A program made the position numbers and the translations under genes. The notes beneath the pieces are model-generated. The model was not told the origin of the DNA. It saw only the letters and a list, made by a program, of their open reading frames with translations, and ran no database searches. Below are positions 1 to 7,433 of a DNA stretch of 10,453 nt, piece by piece (position 1 is the stretch's first letter; the number at the start of each line of letters is the position of its first letter). The stretch comes from an uncultured Clostridium sp. Its GTDB lineage: Bacteria; Bacillota; Clostridia; TANB77; CAG-508. The stretch is from the NCBI GenBank assembly GCA_900557475.1, contig USTA01000014.1:1-10453 (forward strand), read 5' to 3'.

Positions 1-552
1 GGTTGTAACATTCCAGATGATACTACATTTCCTGTTGTTATCATCAGTGTCATCATTAATGGTATTAGTGAATTTGCAAATGAAGTTAAATTTTGAACTG
101 CCTCTTTCATTTCAGTTATAATTGTAGAGAAGTTTGTCATTATTAATGTTACAATTAAAATATATTCTATGTAATATGCTATTTTTGAAACATTTTCATT
201 TCCCAAGTTTTCACTTATAGCTTTTAAAATACTATGTATTATTACAATTACAATCACACTTCCTATTGTCTTTAGTGCTAAGCTTATATTATCCCCTAAT
301 ATGGTAAATATAATATTTAAAATCATGTTATTATCTATTTTTCCGGCTTATGCTAGATGTAAATATTTCTCCTATGTCCAATTCTTCGAAACTTTCTTCC
401 GTATATTTTTTTGAATCAGATAAAAAAGTAGCTATTCCTAAAGCATCTGTTTGAGAATTTATAATATTCTCTGCACTTGTTTCTGCATTAACATTTGGTG
501 CTAACAAGTATACAATTAGTGCTACCTCCAATATTAACCAGTACTTTTTCAT
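1..552 (-). CDS. spoIIIAE: Stage III sporulation protein AE, 5' part, with +1 frameshift at an in-frame CGG
   Basis: SpoIIIAE is a polytopic membrane protein of the SpoIIIA-SpoIIQ channel that links mother cell and forespore. The ATG at 550-552 follows an AAAGGAGAA ribosome site that begins right at the spoIIIAD stop. Residues 1-24 look like a signal peptide (Lys-Lys, hydrophobic core, then N-V-N-A before E-T-S). Frame 0 runs 69 codons to a CGG at 343-345 and would stop at TAA 331-333. The next frame is closed upstream by a TAA at 348-350 and is open from there to the window edge. It encodes typical SpoIIIAE sequence, for example FANSLIPLMMTLMITTGN. The frame change must therefore lie within about 331-347. 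Skipping the C of CGG gives S-I-S-G-K-I-D-N-N. The visible protein is then about 183 residues and continues off the left edge. Family assignment rests on remembered homologues and gene order. Confidence 0.88.
343..345 (-). other. +1 frameshift site in spoIIIAE: AGC CGG A
   Basis: The frame-0 codons read ATA AGC CGG AAA AAT AGA TAA. Dropping the C gives AGC GGA AAA ATA GAT and joins the frame that encodes the rest of SpoIIIAE. CGG is codon 70. The window in which the shift can occur is only about five codons wide, because it is bounded by a stop in each frame. Whether this is true recoding or a sequence error cannot be decided from one sequence. Confidence 0.75.
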
Positions 553-569
553 TAGTTCTTATTCTCCTT

Positions 570-956
570 TTAAGGCAATACTTTTAAAATAGTTTCTATT
601 AGCGCATTTATAATTGGTATAGAAAGTGATACTATTAAAATTTTTCCACCCACATCTACTTTACTCGCAATTGCACTTTCACCAGCATCTTTACATATGC
701 ATACTGCAAATTCTGTTAAAATAGCAATTCCTGTTATTTTTATAAGTATTTTTATAAAAGTACTATTTACATTTGTCTTATTTGCAATATTTTCAATCAT
801 ATCTATTATTCCAGAAAGTGTACCTGATATCATAAATAAAATTATGAGTCCTGCTGCAATTGAAGCATAAATAGCAAATTCGGGTCTATATTGCTTAAGA
901 ATTATTATTACAATTAAAGCTATAAATGCCACTCCTATAATTTTGATAATTTCCAT
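570..956 (-). CDS. spoIIIAD: Stage III sporulation protein AD
   Basis: This is a small, almost wholly hydrophobic membrane protein of 128 residues, close to the usual length of the family. It is part of the SpoIIIA complex in the mother-cell-derived membrane around the forespore. Hydrophobic segments lie at about residues 4-20, 28-50, 65-88 and 103-122. The last ones surround the A-V-C-I-C-K-D-A-G-E-S-A-I-A-S-K-V stretch that is characteristic of SpoIIIAD. The ATG at 954-956 follows AAAGGAAA, which overlaps the spoIIIAC stop region 12 bases upstream. The gene is followed directly by spoIIIAE, whose ribosome site starts at the AD stop, so the genes are likely cotranscribed and translationally coupled. 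No CGG codon occurs and the frame is intact. Confidence 0.92.
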   Translation of the reverse strand: MEIIKIIGVAFIALIVIIILKQYRPEFAIYASIAAGLIILFMISGTLSGIIDMIENIANKTNVNSTFIKILIKITGIAILTEFAVCICKDAGESAIASKVDVGGKILIVSLSIPIINALIETILKVLP

Positions 957-968
957 ATAAAATTTCCT

Positions 969-1163
969 TTATAAATTAAACATTGTTCTAACTGCTTGAA
1001 ATAAAGAGCTCACCTCTTTTATTACCATTGTAAGAACAATTATTAATCCCGCAAGTGTCGTCATCATTGCTTGATCTTCTCTTCCTGCTCTTACTAATAC
1101 TTGATATAAAACTGCCACTAAAATCCCTATTGCAGCAATTTTAAATACTAAATCTATGTTCAT
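969..1163 (-). CDS. spoIIIAC: Stage III sporulation protein AC
   Basis: This is a 64-residue membrane protein with two hydrophobic segments (about residues 6-24 and 36-50) split by a short charged loop, V-R-A-G-R-E-D-Q. Length and layout match SpoIIIAC, which is related in sequence to SpoIIIAD and is part of the SpoIIIA transenvelope channel. The ATG at 1161-1163 is preceded by GGAGGGG with a 5-base spacer, a very strong ribosome site. It begins about 20 bases after the spoIIIAB stop and ends 12 bases before spoIIIAD, as expected in the spoIIIA operon. One CGG triplet (1049-1051) straddles GCG-GGA and is not in frame, so it does not disturb the gene. Confidence 0.93.
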   Translation of the reverse strand: MNIDLVFKIAAIGILVAVLYQVLVRAGREDQAMMTTLAGLIIVLTMVIKEVSSLFQAVRTMFNL

Positions 1164-1184
1164 CTTGTCCCCTCCACTACATTT

Positions 1185-1700
1185 TTATATTAGCACTATT
1201 ACAATAGCAAGTCCTATTGTTGCACCTAAAGTTTTATACATTTTTTCATTTTTTGTTTTTTCTTTTTCTGCTTCCTTTATTTGTACATCTAGGAATTTAG
1301 AAGTAAGCCTAATTTCACTAACTTGTCCATCAACTGTTGTTTTTCCAAGCATCTTTGAAAGTCCTTTTAATATTTCATTATCTTCTTTTGTAAAAGCCGT
1401 ATTTTCGTTTTTTAGTGCTTCTTCCCATGCCTCACCTGCCGAAGTACTATTCTCCTCCATTTTTATCGCCCCATCTTTAAAAATTTTTCCTATGTTTGGT
1501 TGCATTTTTGAGGCTATCTCTTTAAATACATCGGGAATAGGCTCATATGTAAATTTGATTTTTTCTTCAAAAAAATTTAATGCTCTTCTCATTTCTTTTA
1601 AGTCTTTTACTCTATTTGAGTATTTTTTAGATACTAAAAAACCTATGTAACTTGTCCCTAGTAAAATCATTATTAAAAATAAATATTTAAGTATTATCAT
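1185..1700 (-). CDS. spoIIIAB: Stage III sporulation protein AB
   Basis: This 171-residue protein has an N-terminal membrane segment (about 3-22), a cytoplasmic charged helical part with M-R-R-A-L-N-F-F-E-E and M-L-G-K-T motifs, and a C-terminal hydrophobic segment ending in I-V-I-V-L-I. SpoIIIAB proteins have this length and arrangement. They are thought to be the platform partner of the ATPase SpoIIIAA, resembling GspF of type II secretion (established family view). The start is the ATG at 1698-1700. Its ribosome site is weak (GTGGA), unlike the strong sites of its neighbours, which could lower its yield. It lies 67 bases after spoIIIAA, the widest gap inside the operon. Two out-of-frame CGG triplets (1397-1399 and 1439-1441) leave the frame intact. 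Confidence 0.9.
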   Translation of the reverse strand: MIILKYLFLIMILLGTSYIGFLVSKKYSNRVKDLKEMRRALNFFEEKIKFTYEPIPDVFKEIASKMQPNIGKIFKDGAIKMEENSTSAGEAWEEALKNENTAFTKEDNEILKGLSKMLGKTTVDGQVSEIRLTSKFLDVQIKEAEKEKTKNEKMYKTLGATIGLAIVIVLI

Positions 1701-1767
1701 ATTCCACGCTTTCTATTAACTATAAATTTTCTTTTGTATATAATAATTATATTCGTACAAGTCCAAT

Positions 1768-2656
1768 TTATTCCAAAATTTCATTTGCATTTTTATACAT
1801 ATTTTTATCCAATGTATAAATTTTAGATATTTTTCCCCTTTCTTTTAAAAATATTATTTTCTTAAATAATTTTTGTTCATATAATTTATTTAAAGCCTGG
1901 TTGTCTCTTAAAGTTTGTATACTATCTCCATGTGCTGAAAAAATTCCTTTTACCCCAGAACATATTCCATAATTAATAGCATCTAAATCTTCCATCGTAC
2001 CTATTTCGTCAGCCACTATTACTTGCGGAGACATTGTTCTTACAGCTATTTTCATTCCCAAACTTTTTGTTATATTGTCTAAGACATCTGTCCTTAGTCC
2101 AATATCATTTTGTGGAATTCCTTTGTACATAGATGCAATTTCTCCTCTTTCATCAATTAAAGATACTGTAAAGCCCATATTGCTAATACTTCTTACTACA
2201 TCTCTTAACATTGTTGTTTTTCCACACCCGTGGTTTAGAAACAATAAGCGTATTGTTTACTTCTTTACCTTCTACAATTTGTTTTACTGCTTCTTCTCCT
2301 GAACCAATTATTTCTCTTGCAATTCTAAAATTTAAAGAAGATATATAATTTACATTTACTATTTTTCCATCTTTCATTGCAATATTTCCAGTTATTCCAA
2401 CTCTATGTCCTCCTTGCAAAGTTATATAACCATCACATATTTGGCTTTGATATGCATAAACCGAATTGTTACATAAACTTTGTAATATATTTATAATTTC
2501 AGTTTGAGTGACAATATGTTCTAATATATCTTCATGGTCTCTATATCTTAAAATTACTGCTCTATTTACTCTAATTCTAATTTCTTCTATACTATTTTCA
2601 TTAATTGCAAAGCAAATATCTCTAGCTAGCACCCTTGTTATTGCACGTATATCCAT
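1768..2656 (-). CDS. spoIIIAA: Stage III sporulation protein AA, ATPase, with +1 frameshift at an in-frame CGG
   Basis: SpoIIIAA is the ATPase of the SpoIIIA channel, related to secretion/pilus ATPases. Frame 0 from the ATG at 2654-2656 encodes 142 residues ending S-K-P. It then meets CGG (2228-2230) and would run to an early stop near 2183. Skipping the C gives S-K-P-G-C-G-K-T-T-M, an intact Walker A at residues 143-148, and continues to a stop at 1768. The joined protein is 295 residues, near family length. Later motifs all lie in the second frame: S-L-I-D-E-R-G-E (165-172), Walker B-like I-V-A-D-E (213-217) and S-A-H-G-D. A strong AGGAGG six bases before ATG 2656 decides this start over an in-frame TTG ten codons earlier. 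Both halves are well conserved, which argues against an old pseudogene. Confidence 0.9.
2228..2230 (-). other. +1 frameshift site in spoIIIAA: CCA CGG G
   Basis: Frame 0 reads AAA CCA CGG GTG TGG. Omitting one C reads AAA CCA GGG TGT GGA AAA ACA ACA, which is K-P-G-C-G-K-T-T. The shift falls between the Pro and the first Gly of the ATP-binding loop, so an unshifted product could not bind ATP and would lack the whole catalytic half. CGG is codon 143 from the chosen start. Confidence 0.8.
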
Positions 2657-2662
2657 ATAACC

Positions 2663-2668
2663 CCTCCT
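2663..2668 (-). promoter_or_regulatory. Ribosome binding site that fixes the spoIIIAA start
   Basis: AGGAGG, followed by GG, sits six bases before the ATG at 2654-2656. An upstream in-frame TTG at 2684-2686 would place this site inside the coding sequence and has no comparable site of its own. Confidence 0.8.
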
Positions 2669-2718
2669 CTTCTTGACTTTTACCAATTAGTTAAGCAACA
2701 ATCTTACTAAACTGCCAC

Positions 2719-2756
2719 AAAAAAAGTAGCTATATTAAATATATGCTACTTTTTTT
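2719..2756. terminator. Bidirectional intrinsic terminator after yebC
   Basis: AAAAAAAGTAGC (2719-2730) and GCTACTTTTTTT (2745-2756) form a stem. The AT-rich interior (TATATT against AATATA) can pair further. Read on the minus strand it ends the yebC transcript about 20 bases after its stop. It would work in either direction, but only the minus-strand use is supported by gene order. Confidence 0.8.
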
Positions 2757-2766
2757 ATATTATTAC
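2738..2766 (-). promoter_or_regulatory. Possible sigma-E-type promoter for the spoIIIA operon
   Basis: On the minus strand, GTAATAAT (2759-2766) and CATATATT (2738-2745) are separated by 13 bases. They resemble the -35 and -10 elements of sporulation sigma-E promoters, and the spoIIIA operon is a known sigma-E target in Bacillus subtilis. Initiation near 2731 would start within the second half of the yebC terminator stem, so that RNA could not form the hairpin. In AT-rich DNA such matches arise easily, so this is tentative. Confidence 0.25.
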
Positions 2767-2777
2767 TTAAATTTAAA

Positions 2778-3503
2778 TTATTCTTCCCAATTGTGATACA
2801 CATTCATAACATCATCTAAATCTTCTAAGTTGTCTATTAATCTTTGCATTTTCTCTGCACTTGCTTCATCTAATGCTACTGTTGTTGTTGGTACCATTTG
2901 TACTTCTGCTGTAACAAATTCAAGTCCTTCATTTTCTAAAGCTTCTCTTACAGCTGAAAAATCTGCTGGCTCTGTTGTTACTTCAAAACATTCGTCATCT
3001 GATTTTACATCTTCTGCTCCACTTTCTAGTGCTAGCATCATCATATCATCTTCGGTTTTATCAGTGGTTTCTCTATCTATAACTATTACACCTTTTTTGT
3101 TAAACATATATGATACACAACCTGTTGTTCCTAAATTTCCACCTGCTTTATCAAATACATGTCTTACATCTGCTGCTGTTCTGTTTTTATTATCTGTACT
3201 TGCTTCTACAATAAGTGCAACTCCACATGGTCCATATCCTTCATATGTCATTTCTTCGTATGTTTTGTTACTTCCTTCACCTGATGCTTTTTTTATTGCA
3301 TTATTTATTGTATCATTCGGCATATTATTTGCCTTGCATTTTGCAATAACATCTTTTAATTTAGAATTACTTACTGGATCAGGTCCTCCTGCCTTTACGG
3401 CCAATAATATTTCTCTTCCTAATTTAGTAAATATTTTTCCTCTTGCTGCATCAGCTTTTCCTTTTTTAGCTTGTATGTTGTGCCATTTGCTATGTCCTGA
3501 CAT
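2778..3503 (-). CDS. yebC: YebC/PmpR-family protein
   Basis: This full-length 241-residue protein has the hallmark N-terminus [11 protein letters not shown], followed by [10 protein letters not shown] and the Y-E-G-Y-G-P-G/C-G-V-A motif near the middle. The family has long been annotated as transcription regulators. More recent work on TACO1 and bacterial YebC points to a role in translation at stall-prone sequences. The role in this organism is unknown. The ATG at 3501-3503 follows GGAGGAATTAACA, a strong site. The gene has its own likely promoter upstream and a terminator just downstream, so it is probably monocistronic and separate from spoIIIA. It contains no CGG triplet on its coding strand. 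Confidence 0.93.
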   Translation of the reverse strand: MSGHSKWHNIQAKKGKADAARGKIFTKLGREILLAVKAGGPDPVSNSKLKDVIAKCKANNMPNDTINNAIKKASGEGSNKTYEEMTYEGYGPCGVALIVEASTDNKNRTAADVRHVFDKAGGNLGTTGCVSYMFNKKGVIVIDRETTDKTEDDMMMLALESGAEDVKSDDECFEVTTEPADFSAVREALENEGLEFVTAEVQMVPTTTVALDEASAEKMQRLIDNLEDLDDVMNVYHNWEE

Positions 3504-3576
3504 TGTTAATTCCTCCTTTATATTTTCTTACAGTAAACTGCTATGCTGTATTTTGATATTTTTTATTACTTTTACT

Positions 3577-3605
3577 ATCATATCACATTTTTTCCTTTTT
3601 GTGTA
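3577..3605 (-). promoter_or_regulatory. Putative sigma-A promoter of yebC
   Basis: On the minus strand, TACACA (3600-3605, four of six matches to TTGACA) and TATGAT (3577-3582, five of six matches to TATAAT) are separated by 17 bases. A start near 3570 would give a leader of about 65 bases before the yebC ATG. That leader contains a small inverted repeat, CAGTAAACTG (3531-3540). Confidence 0.45.
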
Positions 3606-3702
3606 GCCTATTTGAGTTTTTTATTTAACTTTTAATATTAGTAATACTATTAATACAATCTGCATTTTTTATCCCTTCAATTTAATAGAATTATTGTTAT
3701 TC

Positions 3703-6700
3703 CTATTCACTCCTTAGTGCTAAGACAGGATCTTCATTTGCTGCTTTTTTAGATGGGATAATTCCTCCTATTAATGTTAAAAGTGTACTTAATATAATAA
3801 GTATAATTCCTGCCATTATTGGTAATGAAGCATTGATATTTGTTTGCCCCGAAATAGAATGTATTATCTGATTTATAGGAAGAAGCAATATTAAGGTAAT
3901 TCCTATTCCAATAATTCCAGAAAGCAGTCCAATTATAAATGTTTCTGCATTAAACACTTCTCCTATATTACGCTTTGATGCACCTATTGCCCTTAAAATT
4001 CCTATTTCTTTTTTTCTTTCTAGAACGCTAATATAGGTTATAACTCCAATCATTATAGATGAAACTACTAACGAAATTGCTACAAATGCTACTAATACAT
4101 AGCTGACTACATTTACTATTGTTGTTACTGAACTCATTAAAGTTCCTACTACATCAGTATAAGAAATTACTTTATCTTCTTCTCCTTCTTTTTCCATTTT
4201 TGCGTTATATTCATTTAAGCTTTTTAATATTTCTTCATTTGCTTCAAAGTCCTTGGGGTATATTGAAATTGCATATGGCTCTTTAGTATCTGCATAACCC
4301 AGCTTTTTCAAATTATTTTCATAGGTATTTTGCTCTTTTGACATTAATGCTTCAAATATTTCTGCCATTTCTTCTTCACTCATTTTCATATGAATAGCAT
4401 TTGAAAAGGCTTTCGCGTCAAATGAAAATGCATTTACTATTGATTTACTCAATTTTGAAATACTCTTACTTATCTCATTTTCTAAAGTCTTGCCAAGATT
4501 TGCCATATATGTTTTCATATAATTTTGTATAATACTTGCAATTTGCTTATCTAACTTCTGTTCTTTTACTATATTTTCTAAATTATTACTAATAATTTTC
4601 TTTGCTTCTTCCGAGTTTAAGTATTCTTCTATATATTTATTTAAATCTTTTATTTGCGTAAGATTATTCTTTTTTGCATATTCTTCGTAACCATTTAAAA
4701 CTTTAGTAAGAATAGTTTTTAGCTGCTCTTTTGTAATTGTAAAGTCTCCGTTTTCCTTAATAATTTTTTCTATTTCTTCTTTTAAAATCTTTCCTGCTTC
4801 TTTAGACTTTAAATACTTTGATAGGTTTTCACTTAAGTTTGTAATGTCCGCTTCTGGATGCTTTTTTACATATTCTTCATATCCTTTTAGAACATCGTTT
4901 ATTAACTTTTTAATATCTTCACTTGATAATGAAAATTTAATTTGACTTAATACTTTGTTTAAGTCAAATTCAGGCATTCCTACTTTATTCATTAGGGTGC
5001 TTAAATTACTAAAGTCTACATTTATTTTTGATTGGTCAATTTTAACTGCTGATTTCATTGCATTTGCATCAACTTCAAACAATGAATTCATGTCCAAAGA
5101 ACTTTTATTATTCCCATCTTCAAAACTTTTTCCGGTAAAAACATTTATATTTGGCTTTTCTAGTTGTGCTTTTACAATTTCACTACTTGCTGCTTTTTCC
5201 ATAATGTGAGTTGTTAATGTGGCTGGATAATAAATTCCAGAAGAAAGCATTGCTCCTGTCGCACCTTCTTTTTTCTTAACAATTCCTACTATTTTTAAAT
5301 CTTCACCATTTGCAACTTTATTTTTCATATATTCTTCATTTTCTGTTTTATCTTTCCATATCCCAAATTCAGAGTCATACTCATAGTAATCTGCATTATT
5401 TATTAATTTGAATGTTGTATTAAGTATATCTTCGTATGAATATTCACTATCCATACTTGGAATTTCTACATTTTCTTCATTCATGAATTGGCTTACCATT
5501 TTATCTAATTCTTCATAATCTCTAAGTCCCAATGTGTATAGCATAAAATCGCTAATATTTCCATTTGGTGTTAGTACTAATACACATTCATTATAGTTGG
5601 TAGGCCATTTCCCTGCTTGTATGTCATACTGGCTTTCAAATAAATCTTTATTACTAGGTAGTTCAAAAAATACATCTGTGCTCATCATACTAGACATCAT
5701 ACTATTTGAACTTATAGAAGAACCTATACCAAGACCTGAAAAAGATGTATCTGGATTTACCTTTCTTACTTTCTCCCCATTAAAACTATAAATTTGAGGA
5801 ACTACATTAAATCTGTATTCTACTGCTTTTGCATAATCTTTTATTTTGGATTCGTCACTTTCTATATATTCCTTAAATGACTTTAGGTCATTAGAGCCTA
5901 GCCCAGAAAACATGCTTGTTAGCATATTTGTGACCTTTACATTATCTTCTTTTTTTTCTGTATCTTGAGAGCTAGTTTCTAGCATGGCTGAAATATTAAA
6001 ACCTGAGGATTGAATTTGCAATGGATATTCTGAAAGTGTTTCTTCTTCTATTAATTTTATATAATTATTTACACCATTAGATAGGGATAATATTAATGCT
6101 ATACCAATAATTCCAATAGAGCCAGCAAATGCGGTTAATATTGTTCTTCCTTTTTTGGTTTTTAAGTTATTAAAACTTAGTATTAATGATGTTATTAAAG
6201 ACATTGATGTTTTTCCCATATTTTTATGTTTTACTATTTTATCTACTTCTTCTAACTCATATGGATTTGTATCTGCAAGTATCTTTCCGTCTTTTAAATT
6301 TACTATTCTAGTTGCATATTTTTCTGCTAATTCTGGATTATGTGTTACCATTACTACAAGCCTAGTTTTTGCCACTTCTTTTAGAAGTTCCATGACTTGA
6401 ACAGTGGTTTCGCTATCTAGAGCCCCTGTTGGTTCATCTGCTAATAATATTTCCGGATTATTTACTAAGGCTCTTGCAATTGCTACTCTTTGCATTTGTC
6501 CACCAGACAACTGATTTGGCTTTTTATGTATCTGCTTAGCTAAACCCACTTCTTCTAACGCCTTAACTGCTCTAGTTCTTCTTTCATTTTTCGATACTCC
6601 AGAAATTGTTAGGGCTAATTCAACATTAGCTAAAATAGTTTGATGTGGAATTAAATTATAGCTTTGAAATACGAATCCAATTGTATGGTTACGATATGAA

Positions 6701-6933
6701 TCCCAATCTCTGTCTTTATATTTTTTAGTAGAGATTTCATTTATAATTAAGTCACCTTTATCATATCTATCTAATCCCCCAATAATATTAAGTAAGGTGG
6801 TTTTTCCCGAACCGCTTGGTCCTAAAATAGCAACAAACTCATTATCTCTTAGGTTTAAACTCACATCATCTAACGCTTTTTGCACTAAATTTCCTGTTTT
6901 ATATTCTTTAAAAATATTTTTAATTTGTAACAT
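3703..6933 (-). CDS. ABC transporter, fused ATPase and MacB/FtsX-type permease with a large external domain
   Basis: This 1076-residue protein joins an ATPase to a permease. ATPase motifs are Walker A G-P-S-G-S-G-K-T-T (38-46), Q90, signature L-S-G-G-Q (142-146), Walker B I-L-L-A-D-E-P (162-168) and His198. The permease has one membrane helix near 263-286, then about 645 external residues, then three helices near 937-967, 998-1020 and 1037-1060. The cytoplasmic loop E-R-K-K-E-I-G-I-L-R-A-I-G-A-S is typical of FtsX/MacB permeases. Such proteins are mechanotransmission-type transporters that act on peptides, antibiotics or envelope substrates. The substrate here cannot be named. The external domain holds two tandem copies of a 64-residue helical module. 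AAGGAGA precedes the ATG at 6931-6933. It lies 58 bases after the thioesterase and may be cotranscribed with it. All its CGG triplets are out of frame, and the reading frame is intact. No convincing terminator is seen in 3606-3702. Confidence 0.9.
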   Translation of the reverse strand: MLQIKNIFKEYKTGNLVQKALDDVSLNLRDNEFVAILGPSGSGKTTLLNIIGGLDRYDKGDLIINEISTKKYKDRDWDSYRNHTIGFVFQSYNLIPHQTILANVELALTISGVSKNERRTRAVKALEEVGLAKQIHKKPNQLSGGQMQRVAIARALVNNPEILLADEPTGALDSETTVQVMELLKEVAKTRLVVMVTHNPELAEKYATRIVNLKDGKILADTNPYELEEVDKIVKHKNMGKTSMSLITSLILSFNNLKTKKGRTILTAFAGSIGIIGIALILSLSNGVNNYIKLIEEETLSEYPLQIQSSGFNISAMLETSSQDTEKKEDNVKVTNMLTSMFSGLGSNDLKSFKEYIESDESKIKDYAKAVEYRFNVVPQIYSFNGEKVRKVNPDTSFSGLGIGSSISSNSMMSSMMSTDVFFELPSNKDLFESQYDIQAGKWPTNYNECVLVLTPNGNISDFMLYTLGLRDYEELDKMVSQFMNEENVEIPSMDSEYSYEDILNTTFKLINNADYYEYDSEFGIWKDKTENEEYMKNKVANGEDLKIVGIVKKKEGATGAMLSSGIYYPATLTTHIMEKAASSEIVKAQLEKPNINVFTGKSFEDGNNKSSLDMNSLFEVDANAMKSAVKIDQSKINVDFSNLSTLMNKVGMPEFDLNKVLSQIKFSLSSEDIKKLINDVLKGYEEYVKKHPEADITNLSENLSKYLKSKEAGKILKEEIEKIIKENGDFTITKEQLKTILTKVLNGYEEYAKKNNLTQIKDLNKYIEEYLNSEEAKKIISNNLENIVKEQKLDKQIASIIQNYMKTYMANLGKTLENEISKSISKLSKSIVNAFSFDAKAFSNAIHMKMSEEEMAEIFEALMSKEQNTYENNLKKLGYADTKEPYAISIYPKDFEANEEILKSLNEYNAKMEKEGEEDKVISYTDVVGTLMSSVTTIVNVVSYVLVAFVAISLVVSSIMIGVITYISVLERKKEIGILRAIGASKRNIGEVFNAETFIIGLLSGIIGIGITLILLLPINQIIHSISGQTNINASLPIMAGIILIILSTLLTLIGGIIPSKKAANEDPVLALRSE
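4537..4728 (-). repeat. 64-residue module, copy 2, in the ABC transporter external domain
   Basis: This encodes residues 736-799, directly following copy 1 with no gap. The G-Y-E-E-Y core is at 4678-4692. DNA identity is partial (GGT TAC against GGA TAT in the core), so the duplication is old. A degenerate third copy (I-I-Q-N-Y-M-K-T-Y) may follow. Confidence 0.8.
4729..4920 (-). repeat. 64-residue module, copy 1, in the ABC transporter external domain
   Basis: This encodes residues 672-735. It shares with copy 2 the pattern V-L-(K/N)-G-Y-E-E-Y-(V/A)-K-K, then a K-Y-L/E-Y-L helix with S-(K/E)-E-A, and I-(E/N)-x-I-(I/V)-K-E. The predicted structure is charged, amphipathic helix. The G-Y-E-E-Y cores of the two copies are exactly 192 bases apart. 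Confidence 0.8.
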
Positions 6934-6991
6934 TTATTTTTGTCTCCTTATAAGGTTACATCTATATATTATGCATATTTTAGCATAACAA

Positions 6992-7414
6992 TTATTTAAT
7001 TACTAGTTCTTCAAATTTATTATATATGCCCAAATCCTTTTTCTTCATATTAATTGGTCTTAGATTTTTGTCTGTAAAACAATGTTTTGTATATGCTTCT
7101 ATAACCACATTATTTGAATTTTTTTCTATTACATTGTATTTAACAGTCATTCTTACTCCATTATATTCAGAAATATATGGCTCTATTATTATTGTATCTC
7201 CACTTGTTACATGATTTTTGTATTTACAATTCACTTCTAATGTTGGAATTGTGTATCCTTCACTTTCTAATTTTTCCATAGGAATTCCTGCCTCTTCCAT
7301 CCACCTACTTCTAGCCTCTTCTAAAAATCTTATATAATTTGAGTGGTGCACCACTCCCATTTTATCTGTTTCATAATAATTAATTTTTCTTTCATATTTA
7401 AATTGTTTTTCCAT
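6992..7414 (-). CDS. Hotdog-fold acyl-CoA thioesterase, YbgC/FadM-like
   Basis: This 140-residue single-domain 4HBT protein is of normal length. The signature near the start, Y-Y-E-T-D-K-M-G-V-V-H-H-S-N-Y, contains the presumed catalytic Asp17 and the following helix I-R-F-L-E-E-A-R. These enzymes hydrolyse acyl-CoA or acyl-ACP thioesters in the cytoplasm. Chain-length preference cannot be read from sequence. The ATG at 7412-7414 has a GAGGA site six bases upstream. It starts 19 bases after the pentapeptide-repeat gene and is followed 58 bases later by the large ABC transporter, so the three are probably one transcript. No obvious functional link between them is known. Confidence 0.88.
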   Translation of the reverse strand: MEKQFKYERKINYYETDKMGVVHHSNYIRFLEEARSRWMEEAGIPMEKLESEGYTIPTLEVNCKYKNHVTSGDTIIIEPYISEYNGVRMTVKYNVIEKNSNNVVIEAYTKHCFTDKNLRPINMKKKDLGIYNKFEELVIK

Positions 7415-7433
7415 TTTTTATCCTCTCATTTCT

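Noticed and set aside
1156-1650. 164-codon plus-strand reading frame opposite spoIIIAB
   Set aside because: It is a Phe/Ser-rich antisense shadow of spoIIIAB with no ribosome site.
1768-2244. Independent short gene starting at the TTG at 2244
   Set aside because: Its first residues are only the overlap of the shifted frame. It has no ribosome site, and homology continues upstream in the other frame as SpoIIIAA.
2778-3503. YebC as the factor that helps the CGG frameshift
   Set aside because: YebC proteins are linked to translation at stalls, but the gene is near-universal and its position here gives no specific support for a role at CGG.
2830-3606. 258-codon plus-strand reading frame opposite yebC
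   Set aside because: It is a low-complexity Ser/Thr/Leu-rich shadow of the yebC codons, and yebC is unmistakable on the other strand.
3627-3660. AT-rich imperfect inverted repeat after the large ABC gene as a terminator
   Set aside because: The stem is short, interrupted and made only of A/T pairs, so it is not convincing as an intrinsic terminator.
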